Below, in pieces: positions 7,806 through 16,617 of a stretch of 64,000 bases of DNA. The notes beneath the pieces were generated by a model. It ran no database searches. It was not told the DNA's origin and worked only from the letters and a program-made list of their open reading frames with translations. Location of the stretch: the NCBI RefSeq assembly GCF_014697415.1, contig NZ_JACJRT010000008.1, positions 62,001 through 126,000 of the forward strand, written 5' to 3'. The stretch comes from Cyanobium sp. FACHB-13342. GTDB taxonomy: Bacteria > Cyanobacteriota > Cyanobacteriia > PCC-6307 > Cyanobiaceae. The position numbers and the translations under genes were made by a program. The stretch's first letter is position 1; each line of letters begins with the position of its first letter.

Positions 7806-9713
7806 TCAGGCCACGAGCCCCAGGGCAATGGCCGCATCCTGCATCAGGGCGCGCACGTAGGGATGGGCATGGTTGGCCCCCTCCGCGCAGCTGAGTTCCT
7901 CCCCCGCCGCATTGCGCACCACCAGGCCGGTGCCTTCCCGCCGACACCAGTAGGTGCGATCGCGCCGTTGCAGCCGCACCTCCGTGCTGCCGCAGGCCTG
8001 GGTGGCGCTGGCCCTCAGTCCCACCAGCTCCAGCTGGAGGCGCTCCTGCCCCTGCCAGTTGTCCAGCCGTAGGCGGTAGGCCACATCCACCAGGGACGGC
8101 AGGTTGGCCTCCCCCTGCCAGCGCCAGCCCATGGCCCGGAGCCGATGGCCCCCCTGCACCAGCTCCAGCTGCAGATGGCCGCCCCGCAACAGTTTCTGGG
8201 AGGCCACCTCACACCCCTGACTCCAGAACACGGGTTGGGGATGGCCGATGCCGAAGGGTTCCAGCCGTTGCTGTTGGCGGTGAAAGTCGCGGTCGATCCG
8301 GGCGAAGGACAGCAGGGCTTCCGGTTCCACCGGCGTGCCGGGGCCGGCTTGCTCCAGCCAGGCCTGGGCGAGCCCATTGAGTTGGGCCTGCAGCGCGGCC
8401 ACCTGTTCGGCCCGCACGGTGAAACCACCCGCCGCCGGATGGCCGCCGAACCGCTCCAGCAGGGCGGCGCAGTGGCCCAGGGCCCGGTCGACCGCAAAGC
8501 CCTTGGGCGCCCGAACGGAGGCCCGCAGTCGACCGTTGCCCTCGCCGGCCAGCAGGGCGGCCGGCAGGCCAAAGCGCTCCACCAGGCGGGCGGCCACGAT
8601 GCCGATCACCCCGTGATGCCAGTGGTTCTGGGCCAGGAGCAGGAAGGCGGGTCGCGCGGGGCCATCGGCCTCCAGCAGGGCCAGGGCCTCCGCTTCGATG
8701 GCGTCGCAGAGGTCCCGGCGCTGACGGTTCAGGGCTTCGCATTCCCGCGCCAGGGCCAGGGCCCGGTCGGGATCGTCGGTGGTCAGCAGTTCCACCACCA
8801 GCTGGGGATCGCCCAGCCGGCCCACGGCGTTGATGCGGGGGGCGATCTGAAAGCCCACCGCCTGGGCGTCGAGGGGGGCTTCGTCCAGTCCGGCCAACTG
8901 CTGCAGGGCCTGGAGGCCCGCCAGGGGGCTGCGGCCCAGCTCCGCCAGCCCGTCGATCAGCCAGCGCCGGTTGACTCCCACCAGGGGGGCCATGTCGGCA
9001 ATCGTGCCGATGCAGAAGAGGTCGCGCGCAATCTGCAGGCCATCGGCCCGCTTCAGCTGGCGGCAGAGCGCTGCAGCGAGCACGTAGGCCAACCCCACTC
9101 CGGCCAGGCCCCGGTAGGGCGATTGGGCTGGGGTGCGTTCCGGGTGGAGCAGGGCCAGATGGGGCGGCAGGGGATCGGGAATCGTGTGGTGGTCGGTGAG
9201 GATCGCCTCGATACCGAGGGCCTCCGCCCGCTCCAACGCCTCCAGGGCCGAGACGCCGTTGTCCACCGTCACCAACAGGGCCACCCCCTGCGCGGCCAGC
9301 CGCTCCACCATGGCGGCGTTGAGGCCGTAGCCGTCGTCCATGCGGCTCGGGATGGCGGCGATGGGCCTGGCTCCCAGCCGCTGCAGCACTCCCACCAGCA
9401 GCGCCGTGCTGGTCATGCCGTCGGCGTCGTAGTCACCGCAGATGGCCACCGGTTCCCCCTGGTGGCAGGCCTGTTTCAGCCGGGCCACGGCCTTGGCCAG
9501 GTCGGGGAAATGGCGGCCGGCCGGCGGGGCCACCGGCGGATCGAGTAGGGCTTCAATGCGGGCCTGGCTGTCAAAGCCGCGCCGTTGCAGGACCGCTAGC
9601 AACTCCTCGGGCAGCGGTGCTTCCAGTCCGGCCGTTGCCGCAGGCTCGCCCGCGGCACTGGTCGGCAGTGGGGCCGGCAGATGCCAGCGTTGCTGGTCGA
9701 GGGCAGGCAGCAA
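7806..9713 (-). CDS. recJ: single-stranded-DNA-specific exonuclease RecJ
   Basis: RecJ degrades ssDNA 5' to 3' in recombination and mismatch repair. The DHH-family metal motifs are present: VAICGDYDADGMTSTALLVG (motif I), VTVDNGVSA (II), LTDHHTIPDPLPPHLALLHP (DHH, III) and GTIADMAPLVGVNRRWLIDGL (IV). The DHHA1 domain follows, with FQIAPRINAVGRLGDPQL and the substrate-binding GxHxxAxG-type segment (LLERFGGHPAAGGFTV). A C-terminal OB-like region ends the 635-residue protein. The first codon of the open frame is a TTG at 9713 and no ATG or GTG lies close by in frame, so a TTG start is likely. It is divergent from the HAD gene across 88 bp. Confidence 0.95.
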   Translation of the reverse strand: MLPALDQQRWHLPAPLPTSAAGEPAATAGLEAPLPEELLAVLQRRGFDSQARIEALLDPPVAPPAGRHFPDLAKAVARLKQACHQGEPVAICGDYDADGMTSTALLVGVLQRLGARPIAAIPSRMDDGYGLNAAMVERLAAQGVALLVTVDNGVSALEALERAEALGIEAILTDHHTIPDPLPPHLALLHPERTPAQSPYRGLAGVGLAYVLAAALCRQLKRADGLQIARDLFCIGTIADMAPLVGVNRRWLIDGLAELGRSPLAGLQALQQLAGLDEAPLDAQAVGFQIAPRINAVGRLGDPQLVVELLTTDDPDRALALARECEALNRQRRDLCDAIEAEALALLEADGPARPAFLLLAQNHWHHGVIGIVAARLVERFGLPAALLAGEGNGRLRASVRAPKGFAVDRALGHCAALLERFGGHPAAGGFTVRAEQVAALQAQLNGLAQAWLEQAGPGTPVEPEALLSFARIDRDFHRQQQRLEPFGIGHPQPVFWSQGCEVASQKLLRGGHLQLELVQGGHRLRAMGWRWQGEANLPSLVDVAYRLRLDNWQGQERLQLELVGLRASATQACGSTEVRLQRRDRTYWCRREGTGLVVRNAAGEELSCAEGANHAHPYVRALMQDAAIALGLVA

Positions 9714-9801
9714 CGGGGCAACACCAGGGGCTCCGCCATTGTGCGGGGCCTGCCGTCTGGATGCATCCCCTTAATCTGCACGGGCCCCACCGGACCAGCC
9801 G

Positions 9802-10554
9802 ATGCCGTTGCAGGCCCTGCTCTGGGATGTGGATGGCACCCTGGCGGAGACCGAGCGGGATGGCCATCGGCTGGCCTTCAACCGGGCCTTCGTCGATCTG
9901 GGTGTGCCCCTGCACTGGGATGAGGACTCCTACGGCGCGCTGCTGGCCATCAGCGGCGGGCGGGAACGGATCACCGCCGCCCTTGAGGCGGCCCAGGGCG
10001 CGCCGGCCGATCCAGGCTTGGTGGCTGAGCTGCAGGCCCGCAAGCAGCGGCACTATGCCGCCTTGGTGGCGGCCGGTGAGCTGAGGCTGCGCTCCGGCGT
10101 GGCCGAACTGATCGCCGAGGCCAACGGCGCCGGGCTGGTTCAAGCCATCGTCACCACCAGTGGCCGCCCGGCCGTGACCGCCCTGGCCAACCATCTGCTG
10201 GCCGAGCTGGCGGGCTGCTTCCGCCTCTGGGTGTGTGGCGAGGATGTCGCCCGCAAAAAGCCCGATCCGGAGGCTTACCTGGGCGCCCTTCAGCAGTTGG
10301 GCCTGCCCGCCGAGGCCGCCCTGGCCCTGGAGGATTCCGGCAATGGCCTGGAGGCGGCGGATCGGGCCGGAGTGGCCTGCCTGCTCACCCCCAGCCACTA
10401 CGGCAATGCCGAGTCGCCGGAGCGCCTGTGGCCCGCCCGGGCGGTCGTCAGCCAGCTGGGTACGGGTGCCGTGGTGTTGCGGGGCCCCGCTTGCCAGGGT
10501 CCGCGGATCACGCTCTCCTATCTGCAGGATCTGCTGGAGGCTTCGTTGCCGTGA
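9802..10554 (+). CDS. HAD-superfamily hydrolase, CbbY-like sugar-phosphate phosphatase
   Basis: A subfamily IA HAD phosphatase. Motif I is LLWDVDGTLAETE (residues 6-18; nucleophile Asp9 and acid/base Asp11), motif II is VTTSGRP, and motif III/IV is KKPDPEAYLGAL with ALEDSGNGLEAA (DSxxG). The long cap and the LAETERDGHRLAFNRAF segment resemble CbbY, which in Rhodobacter and plants removes phosphate from xylulose-1,5-bisphosphate, a misfire product that inhibits Rubisco. It is the first gene of a unit with ycf20 and glycerate kinase, joined by overlapping stop/start codons. That context favours a photosynthetic carbon-metabolism role (XuBP or phosphoglycolate phosphatase); the exact substrate is inferred. 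Confidence 0.85.
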   Translation: MPLQALLWDVDGTLAETERDGHRLAFNRAFVDLGVPLHWDEDSYGALLAISGGRERITAALEAAQGAPADPGLVAELQARKQRHYAALVAAGELRLRSGVAELIAEANGAGLVQAIVTTSGRPAVTALANHLLAELAGCFRLWVCGEDVARKKPDPEAYLGALQQLGLPAEAALALEDSGNGLEAADRAGVACLLTPSHYGNAESPERLWPARAVVSQLGTGAVVLRGPACQGPRITLSYLQDLLEASLP

Positions 10555-10898
10555 CGCGCCTGCCCCTTCAGCGCACCCGCTTCAACCGTGCCCTCGAGCA
10601 GCTGGGGGCCCTGGTGCTGGGCAACATCCGGGGCAACTGGCGCTATCGCAGCAGCGTGCTGCTGGCCCTGCTGCTGGGCTTTTATGTGGGCAGCAACGTC
10701 ACCGTCTTCGTGGTGGTGCGGATCCCCGGGGGGCGCCCCATGGCGGTGCTGTTGATGGTGCTGCTGGTGGAGCTGGTCGTGCGGCTGCGGGGCCGTGTCG
10801 TGACAGCCCAGCCCGGGCTCGGCTGGGTGATCGCCGACAACCTGCGCATCGGCATGGTGTACGCGGTGGTCCTTGAAGCCTTCAAGCTCGGCACGTGA
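10551..10898 (+). CDS. ycf20: Ycf20 family protein (DUF565)
   Basis: A 115-residue membrane protein of the Ycf20 family, present in cyanobacteria and plastids and linked in Chlamydomonas to non-photochemical quenching. The start is a GTG at 10551 whose last two bases overlap the TGA of the HAD gene. After a basic N-terminus (about 1-35), hydrophobic segments cover about residues 36-55 (SSVLLALLLGFYVGSNVTV) and 64-78. Then come the polar RLRGRVVTAQPGLGWVIADNLRIG block and a C-terminal MVYAVVLEAFKLGT. The stop overlaps the GTG start of glycerate kinase (GTGA), so translation is probably coupled through all three genes. Confidence 0.85.
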   Translation: MTRLPLQRTRFNRALEQLGALVLGNIRGNWRYRSSVLLALLLGFYVGSNVTVFVVVRIPGGRPMAVLLMVLLVELVVRLRGRVVTAQPGLGWVIADNLRIGMVYAVVLEAFKLGT

Positions 10899-11695
10899 TC
10901 GACCCAGGCCTCGATGGCCATTTTCTCCAGCCCCTGCTGGCCGAACTCACGGCCCTGGGGGCGGGTGCTGGCAGCGGCGGGCGCCAGGTGCTGGCCCTCA
11001 ATGGTCCGGTCGGGGCCGGTAAATCGACCCTGGGAGCCCTGCTGCTCGAGCGGGCCCGCGCCCGGGGGCTGCGGCTGGCTGTCGCCTCGATCGACGACTT
11101 CTATCTGCCCTGGGAGCGCCGCCGCCAGGCGCTGGCCGGCAATCCCTTCGGGGTCTCGCGGGTGCCGCCAGGCAGCCATGACGTGGAGCTGGCCCTGGGC
11201 TGCCTGGCGGACTGGCGCGGGGGCGCTGCCTTACGCCTGCCCCGTTTTGATAAAACCCTGCGGGACGGCCAGGGGGATCGGGCCGGCGAGGTGCGACTCG
11301 ACGTTGACGTTGTGCTGCTGGAGGGCTGGCTGCTGGGCTGCCAACCCGTGGGACCGGAGCGGCTGGCGGAGGCAGAGCTGGAATGCCTCCTCCCCGAGGA
11401 ACGCGATTGGTTGCCCCACTGGGACCGGGCCCTGGAGACCTACCAGCCGTTGTGGCAGGCCTGTGCCCAGCTCTGGCTGCTGCGGCCGCGTACCTGGGAT
11501 CTCCCCAGGCGCTGGCGCTTCCAGGCCGAAGCCAGGCAACGCCGCAGGGGTGGAGCCTGGCTGCACCCCCAGCAACTCGACCGGCTGGTGCGATCCAGCC
11601 TCTGTTCCCTGCCGCCGACCCTTTACCAGGACCCCCTGATCAAGGGTGCCAGGGGGGTGGCTGTGCTGGATGGCCGCCGCCGCTGGGTGGGATAG
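10895..11695 (+). CDS. glycerate 3-kinase (plant/cyanobacterial GLYK type)
   Basis: This P-loop kinase phosphorylates D-glycerate to 3-phosphoglycerate, the last step of the photorespiratory cycle. Walker A is NGPVGAGKSTLGALLLERA at about residues 36-54. SIDDFYLPWERR and the basic-rich NPFGVSRVPPGSHDVEL block follow, then LPRFDKTLRDGQGDRAG and VLLEGWLLG (Walker B-like). This is the organisation of plant GLYK and related YggC/uridine-kinase-like proteins. The start is a GTG at 10895 overlapping the ycf20 stop. The pairing with an HAD phosphatase in one operon suggests salvage of 2-phosphoglycolate or related side products. It converges with rpmF, 30 bp away, with no clear terminator hairpin between. 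Confidence 0.88.
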   Translation: MIDPGLDGHFLQPLLAELTALGAGAGSGGRQVLALNGPVGAGKSTLGALLLERARARGLRLAVASIDDFYLPWERRRQALAGNPFGVSRVPPGSHDVELALGCLADWRGGAALRLPRFDKTLRDGQGDRAGEVRLDVDVVLLEGWLLGCQPVGPERLAEAELECLLPEERDWLPHWDRALETYQPLWQACAQLWLLRPRTWDLPRRWRFQAEARQRRRGGAWLHPQQLDRLVRSSLCSLPPTLYQDPLIKGARGVAVLDGRRRWVG

Positions 11696-11725
11696 GACCC
11701 CAGCCGGCCTGGACGCCCCTCGGCC

Positions 11726-11902
11726 TCAGCTCTCGTCGTCGTCGTCCTCAGCGACGGGGTAGACAAAGCCCTGGGCCCGGCCGCTCAGCACGGCCTTGCC
11801 GATGGAGAGTGCCTTCTGGGCCGCCACGGCAGCCTTGCCCTTCCAGGTGGCATGGCGCTGGTTGCGCTTGCCCTTGGAGGTTTTCTTCTTGGGAACAGCC
11901 AT
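11726..11902 (-). CDS. rpmF: 50S ribosomal protein L32
   Basis: A 58-residue basic protein. It begins [20 protein letters not shown], the diagnostic start of bacterial L32, continues [19 protein letters not shown], and ends with a [13 protein letters not shown] acidic tail. There are no zinc-ligand cysteines, as usual in the Cys-less (C-minus) cyanobacterial L32. The ATG is at 11900-11902, and upstream sequence is short because the plus-strand ftsH gene begins 88 bp away on the other side. Its 5' half lies opposite an open frame that would extend the ftsH gene, which argues against that extension. Confidence 0.95.
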   Translation of the reverse strand: MAVPKKKTSKGKRNQRHATWKGKAAVAAQKALSIGKAVLSGRAQGFVYPVAEDDDDES

Positions 11903-11989
11903 CCCCGCTCACTCACTGCCAAACCAGGATCCTCCGCTGCCACCTGGCCTTTCGTCAAATCGCTAAGCTCCAGCCAAAGCCGGAACCCT

Positions 11990-13855
11990 GTGAGCAACAG
12001 CCTTCCTCCGGACAGCCTTCCGTCAGGAAGCCTTCCTCCGGACCGGCAGCCCTTCCGATTGAGTTCGCTCTCGCCTCGGGACCCGGCCCCTTCCTACAGC
12101 CAGCTGCTGGCTGATCTGCGGGCTGGCAAGGTGAAGGACCTGGAACTCTCCCTGCGCCAGCGCGAGGTGCGGGTCCAGTTCGACGACGGTCGCCAGGCGG
12201 CGGTGCCGGTGTTCAGCAACGACCAGCTGCTGTTGCGCACCGCGGAGCAGGCCAAGGTTCCCCTCACCGTGCGGGATGACCGGGCCGATGGGGCCATGGC
12301 TGGTTTGGTGGCCAATGGCCTGCTGGTGCTGTTGCTGGTGGGGGGGCTGGCCCTGTTGATCCGCCGCTCCGCCCAGGTGGCCAACCGGGCCATGGGGTTT
12401 GGCAGCAGCAAGCCGCGGTTGCAGGACGAGGGTGCCGTGGCCGTGCGCTTCGAAGACGTGGCCGGCATTGCCGAGGCCAAGGAGGAGCTTCAGGAGGTGG
12501 TCACCTTCCTGAAGGAGCCTGAGCGCTTCACCGCGGTGGGCGCCAAGATTCCCAAGGGGGTGCTTCTGGTGGGGCCTCCGGGTACCGGCAAGACCCTGCT
12601 GGCCCGGGCCATCGCCGGGGAGGCCGGCGTGCCGTTCTTCTCGATGGCGGCCTCCGAATTTGTCGAGATGTTTGTGGGGGTGGGCGCCAGTCGGGTGCGC
12701 GACCTGTTCCGCAAGGCCAAGGCCAAGGCCCCTTGCATCATTTTCATTGACGAGATCGATGCGGTGGGCCGCCAGCGGGGTGCGGGCATCGGTGGGGGCA
12801 ATGACGAACGGGAGCAGACCCTCAACCAGTTGCTCACCGAAATGGATGGCTTCGCCGACAACTCCGGTGTGATCCTGCTGGCGGCCACCAACCGCCCCGA
12901 TGTGCTGGACACGGCGCTGATGCGTCCAGGCCGGTTTGATCGCCGCATCACCGTCGACCTGCCTGACCGCCGCGGCCGTGAAGCGATCCTGGCGGTCCAT
13001 GCCCGCACCCGCCCCCTGGCGGCGGAGGTGTCCCTCTCCGCCTGGGCCAGCCGCACCCCAGGATTCTCTGGCGCCGATCTGGCCAACCTGCTCAACGAGG
13101 CCGCCATCCTCACGGCCCGGCACCACCAGAGCGCCATCGACGATGGGGCCATGGCGGGTGCTCTGGAGCGGATCACCATGGGGCTGTCGGCGGCGCCCCT
13201 GCAGGACAGCGCCAAGAAGCGATTGATTGCGTACCACGAAGTAGGCCACGCCCTGCTGGCCACCCTGGTGCCCCACGCCGACCCCCTCGACAAGGTCACC
13301 CTCTTGCCCAGGGCCGGGGGCGTGGGGGGCTTTGCCCGGATGATGCCCGATGAGGAGATCCTGGATTCGGGTCTGATCAGCAAGGCCTATCTGCAGGCGC
13401 GGCTCGTGGTCGCCCTCGGTGGCCGGGCGGCCGAATTGGTGGTGTTTGGTCCCAGTGAGGTCACCCAGGGCGCCAGTGGTGACCTGGAGCTGGTGACGCG
13501 CATCTGCCGCGAGATGGTGACCCGCTACGGCTTTTCCAGCCTGGGGCCGGTGGCCCTGGAAGGGGATGGGGCTGAGGTGTTCCTCGGCCGGGATTGGATT
13601 CACACCCGGGCCGGCTATGCCGATCGCACCGGTCGTCAGATCGATGCTCTGGTGCGGGGGCTGGCCTGCGGGGCCCTCGACCAGGCGGTGGGGCTGCTCC
13701 AGCCCAGGCGCGCCCTGATGGACACGTTGGTGGAGATGCTGATTCGCGACGAGACCATCGAGGGCGAGGCGTTCCGGGCGGTGGTGGCCCGTTCACATGT
13801 CGATCTGGAGCCCTCCGGCAAAGCGGATGTCGAGGCTGCGCAGGTAGGTGTGTAG
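11990..13855 (+). CDS. ftsH: ATP-dependent zinc metalloprotease FtsH
   Basis: A membrane AAA+ protease that unfolds and degrades membrane proteins; cyanobacterial FtsH complexes act in PSII repair and other turnover. The AAA module has [20 protein letters not shown] (Walker A), [16 protein letters not shown] (Walker B), the pore motif [15 protein letters not shown] and the [23 protein letters not shown]. The zinc site is [12 protein letters not shown] (HEVGH), with the third ligand Asp in [13 protein letters not shown]. Only one membrane segment is visible in the mature part (about residues 100-122, [20 protein letters not shown]); the usual N-terminal one is missing. I chose the GTG at 11990 because the longer frame from 11852 runs opposite rpmF. 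The 3' end overlaps the convergent cupin gene by 63 bases. Confidence 0.92.
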   Translation: MSNSLPPDSLPSGSLPPDRQPFRLSSLSPRDPAPSYSQLLADLRAGKVKDLELSLRQREVRVQFDDGRQAAVPVFSNDQLLLRTAEQAKVPLTVRDDRADGAMAGLVANGLLVLLLVGGLALLIRRSAQVANRAMGFGSSKPRLQDEGAVAVRFEDVAGIAEAKEELQEVVTFLKEPERFTAVGAKIPKGVLLVGPPGTGKTLLARAIAGEAGVPFFSMAASEFVEMFVGVGASRVRDLFRKAKAKAPCIIFIDEIDAVGRQRGAGIGGGNDEREQTLNQLLTEMDGFADNSGVILLAATNRPDVLDTALMRPGRFDRRITVDLPDRRGREAILAVHARTRPLAAEVSLSAWASRTPGFSGADLANLLNEAAILTARHHQSAIDDGAMAGALERITMGLSAAPLQDSAKKRLIAYHEVGHALLATLVPHADPLDKVTLLPRAGGVGGFARMMPDEEILDSGLISKAYLQARLVVALGGRAAELVVFGPSEVTQGASGDLELVTRICREMVTRYGFSSLGPVALEGDGAEVFLGRDWIHTRAGYADRTGRQIDALVRGLACGALDQAVGLLQPRRALMDTLVEMLIRDETIEGEAFRAVVARSHVDLEPSGKADVEAAQVGV

Positions 13856-14758
13856 GCCCGCATCCTGAATCGGCAACAGGCGGGCCAGCCGATCACTGGT
13901 GTTCACGTGCGAGTGCCAGTGGCCCGGCGGTGTGATGAACGCTCCGCCGGACTGCCAGTCGATGCGACGGGGGTTGGCGATCTGGCCGCTGCCATCGAGC
14001 TCGGTGCCCACCAGGGTGTAACAGCCGGGATCGCAGTCGATGATCAGATCCAGGGCGACCGACTGGTGCCGATGGGGGGGCTGCACGGCCCCGGGGGGCA
14101 CGACGCCGAGCATGGCCCACAGGGTGTGGGTCACCGTGCGGCTCTCGGGCAGGTCGCTGTTGGCCAGCAGCAGGCTGAGCCGGTTGCTGCGGGCTGCCGT
14201 TGGATCCGCCAGCAGCTGGTCGAGCTCCCGTTGCAGCAGCACGGCGGGATAGTGGGTGGCCTCGAAGCGGGGCAGGGTGGCTTCCACCCCGAGATGGGTC
14301 AGCAGGGGGCCGTCGTGCACCCAGTAGAGAACGCTGTCCTGGTGGCCTTCCAGCAGGGGAGTCTCCCCGGCGGGCAGCACGAACAGGTCGCCGGCGCCCC
14401 ACGCGAGGTGCTGGCCACCCCGGTGCAGGTCGCCGGCACCCTGGAGCACATAAAAGAGGGAGCTGGTGGCGTTGGCGGCGGCCTTCAGCCCCTCGCCCGC
14501 CTGGATGCGCAGAAAATGGGCTGCCAGCCCCGGGCTGGTCGCCGGTCCGCTGCAGCCCAGCTCAGCACTGAGATCGAGGGGCAGCACGGCCGTTGGTCCG
14601 GACTGGTGCAGCTCGGATCCCCACTGGTGGTAGCGCAGTGGTTCGGTGAGACCGGCCCGGATGGGGTTGGCGGCCTGGCGATAGTCGAACAGCTGGGCCT
14701 TCGCCTGCCAGGAACTCTCCAGCACGGGGCTGTCTGGCTGCATCGGGGCTTGGGTCAT
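13793..14758 (-). CDS. cupin-domain protein, gentisate-dioxygenase-like bicupin
   Basis: A 321-residue soluble protein with two cupin-like halves. The first half has LRIQAGEGLKAAANATSSLFYVLQGAGDL and GAGDLFVLPAGE. The second half has GVVPPGAVQPPHRHQSVALDLIIDC (a HRH metal-ligand motif), followed by GGAFITPPGHWHSHVN with more histidines (HWHSH). That arrangement is close to bicupin gentisate/homogentisate-type dioxygenases, but the first half lacks the HxH motif, so only the second half is likely to hold a metal. No pathway neighbours suggest an aromatic substrate, and the function is unknown. Its 3' end overlaps ftsH by 63 bases on the opposite strand. Confidence 0.75.
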   Translation of the reverse strand: MTQAPMQPDSPVLESSWQAKAQLFDYRQAANPIRAGLTEPLRYHQWGSELHQSGPTAVLPLDLSAELGCSGPATSPGLAAHFLRIQAGEGLKAAANATSSLFYVLQGAGDLHRGGQHLAWGAGDLFVLPAGETPLLEGHQDSVLYWVHDGPLLTHLGVEATLPRFEATHYPAVLLQRELDQLLADPTAARSNRLSLLLANSDLPESRTVTHTLWAMLGVVPPGAVQPPHRHQSVALDLIIDCDPGCYTLVGTELDGSGQIANPRRIDWQSGGAFITPPGHWHSHVNTSDRLARLLPIQDAGLHTYLRSLDIRFAGGLQIDM

Positions 14759-14866
14759 GGTGGAGGGGCTCCAAGCAGGATCTGTACCCTATTGAGCCCA
14801 GAGCGGTGGCTGTTGGGCTGCCGCATTCGGCACCGTTTGCACAGGCGGGTTTGACTGGCGTCTCCC

Positions 14867-15142
14867 TCAGCCGCCGGCCACGGCGGGCACGATCGACACC
14901 TCGTCGCCATCGGCCAGGGCGGTGGCCTGGTTGTCGAGGAAGCGGATGTCCTCGCTGTTGACGTACACGTTCAGGAAGCGACGCAGCTTGCCGCCCTCAT
15001 CGCAGAGGCGTCCTTTGATGCCGGGGTAGCAGCCCTCCAGGGCATCGATGAGTGCATCCACGCTGGTGGCCTCGAGGTCAACGCTGGCCTCGTCGTTGGT
15101 GAATTTCTGCAGGGGGGTGGGGATCAGAACCTGAACGGCCAT
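14867..15142 (-). CDS. MoaD/ThiS-family sulfur-carrier-like protein
   Basis: A 91-residue ubiquitin-like protein. Family features are the N-terminal beta strand [16 protein letters not shown], a central [32 protein letters not shown] stretch (given here in parts: [16 protein letters not shown] and [11 protein letters not shown]), [21 protein letters not shown], and the carboxy-terminal Gly-Gly needed for adenylation and thiocarboxylation. It lies 30 bp downstream of threonine synthase and is transcribed with it. This pairing resembles ThiS-like carriers that work with PLP enzymes (for example CysO with CysM in actinobacteria), so a carrier role in sulfur delivery is possible but inferred. A molybdopterin-synthase small subunit is the alternative. 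Confidence 0.88.
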   Translation of the reverse strand: MAVQVLIPTPLQKFTNDEASVDLEATSVDALIDALEGCYPGIKGRLCDEGGKLRRFLNVYVNSEDIRFLDNQATALADGDEVSIVPAVAGG

Positions 15143-15172
15143 GGCGTGAAGTGGACGACGAGGGGATGACGG

Positions 15173-16438
15173 TCAGTTGTGGTGTGCCGCTTGGGCTTGG
15201 GCCCAGGCGGCTTTGAAGCTATCGAGCTGGGCTTCGATCGTGTACGGGGCGCCGATGCAATCCGCCACGGCCTCGGTGGTCTTGAGGCCGTTGCCAGTGA
15301 TGTAGGCCACCGTGGTTTCGTCGGGGTTGATCTTGCCCTGGTCCACCAGCTTCTTGAGCACCGCAATGGTGGTGCCGCCGGCGGTTTCGGTGAAGACGCC
15401 CTCGGTTTCCGCCAGCAGCTTGATGCCGTCAATGATCTCGGCGTCGGTCACATCGGCGATGCTGCCGCCGGTGCGGTTGGCGATGTCAATGGCATAGGGG
15501 CCATCCGCCGGATTGCCGATGGCGATCGATTTGGCGATGGTGTTGGGCTTCACCGGGGTGATGAAGTCGCGGCCCTCGCGGAAGGCGGTGGCGATGGGAT
15601 TGCAGCCCTCTGCCTGGGCCCCGCTGAAGCGCACGGCCTTCTCTTCCACCAGCCCCACCTTGATGAATTCGTCGAAGCCCTTGCGGATCTTGGTGAATAG
15701 GGATCCGGAGGCCAGCGGCGCCACGATGTGGTCAGGCAATTGCCAGCCCAGCTGCTCGATCACCTCATAGCCGAGGGTCTTCGAGCCCTCCGAGTAGTAG
15801 GGCCGCAGGTTGATGTTCACAAAGCCCCAGCCGAAGGTGTTGGCCACTTCCGAGCACAGGCGATTCACCTGGTCGTAGTTGCCTTTCACCGCCATCAAGG
15901 TGGGGTTGTAGATCAAGGTGCCCAGCACCTTGCCGAGTTCGAGATCGCTGGGGATGAACACGCAGCAATCCAGGCCCGCATGGGCGGCGATCGCGGCGGT
16001 GGAGTTGGCCAGGTTGCCGGTGGAGGCGCAGCTCACCGTGGTGAAGCCCAGCTCCCGGGCGCGGGTGAGGGCCACCGACACCACCCGGTCCTTGAACGAG
16101 AGCGTCGGCATGTTGACGCCGTCGTTCTTGATGTAGAGGCTCTTGAGCCCCAGGCGCTTGGCCAGGTTGCCCGCTTTGAGCAGGGGCGTGAAGCCCGTGC
16201 CCACGTCGATCGGCTCGCCCTCGATCGGCAGAAATTCCCGATAGCGCCAGATCGAGGCGGGGCCGGCTTCGATCGTGGCGCGGCTGACGCGGTTTTTGAT
16301 CGCCTCGTAGTCGTAGACGACTTCGAGCGGGCCGAAACAGACGTCTTCGCAGACGTGACGGGCCCCGGCTTCATAGGGGTGGCCGCATTCCTTGCAGCGC
16401 AAGCCTGTGAAGGTGGAGCGGGAGAGGGTGGCCGTCAC
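15173..16438 (-). CDS. thrC: threonine synthase
   Basis: A PLP fold-type II enzyme that converts O-phosphohomoserine to threonine. The N-terminus carries a rubredoxin-like zinc-binding region (LRCKECGHPYEAGARHVCED, with a further Cys). The PLP lysine is in TLSFKDRVVSVALTRARELG (SFKDR), and the phosphate-binding loop is SCASTGNLANSTAAIAAHAG (STGN). ADVTDAEIIDGIKLLAETEG and TAGGTTIAVLKKLVDQG are typical of the plant/cyanobacterial group. I set the start at a GTG at 16438, giving MTATLSRSTFTGLRC; an in-frame TTG at 16459 and a GTG at 16444 are alternatives. It is followed after 30 bp by a MoaD/ThiS-like gene and is divergent from the UPF0182 gene. Confidence 0.95.
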   Translation of the reverse strand: MTATLSRSTFTGLRCKECGHPYEAGARHVCEDVCFGPLEVVYDYEAIKNRVSRATIEAGPASIWRYREFLPIEGEPIDVGTGFTPLLKAGNLAKRLGLKSLYIKNDGVNMPTLSFKDRVVSVALTRARELGFTTVSCASTGNLANSTAAIAAHAGLDCCVFIPSDLELGKVLGTLIYNPTLMAVKGNYDQVNRLCSEVANTFGWGFVNINLRPYYSEGSKTLGYEVIEQLGWQLPDHIVAPLASGSLFTKIRKGFDEFIKVGLVEEKAVRFSGAQAEGCNPIATAFREGRDFITPVKPNTIAKSIAIGNPADGPYAIDIANRTGGSIADVTDAEIIDGIKLLAETEGVFTETAGGTTIAVLKKLVDQGKINPDETTVAYITGNGLKTTEAVADCIGAPYTIEAQLDSFKAAWAQAQAAHHN

Positions 16439-16617
16439 GATCACGCCCGGGCAGATCAACGGAGGCTAACAGCGTGGAACGGACCCCTTGCTTAATCCCG
16501 ACTTTAAGAGTCGGATATGTGGTTCTGTTGCCGGAGCGTCTTGGTGATGGGCGGCTTCTGGGCTGGGCTTGCTGTTGCGCCAGGGCTTCCTAGCCTCGGT
16601 CGGTGGACCGATTCCCC

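Noticed and set aside
11852-11989. N-terminal extension of FtsH giving a hydrophobic start
   Set aside because: It overlaps rpmF on the other strand. The hydrophobic run is the antisense of the Lys-rich L32 start and is too short for a membrane helix.
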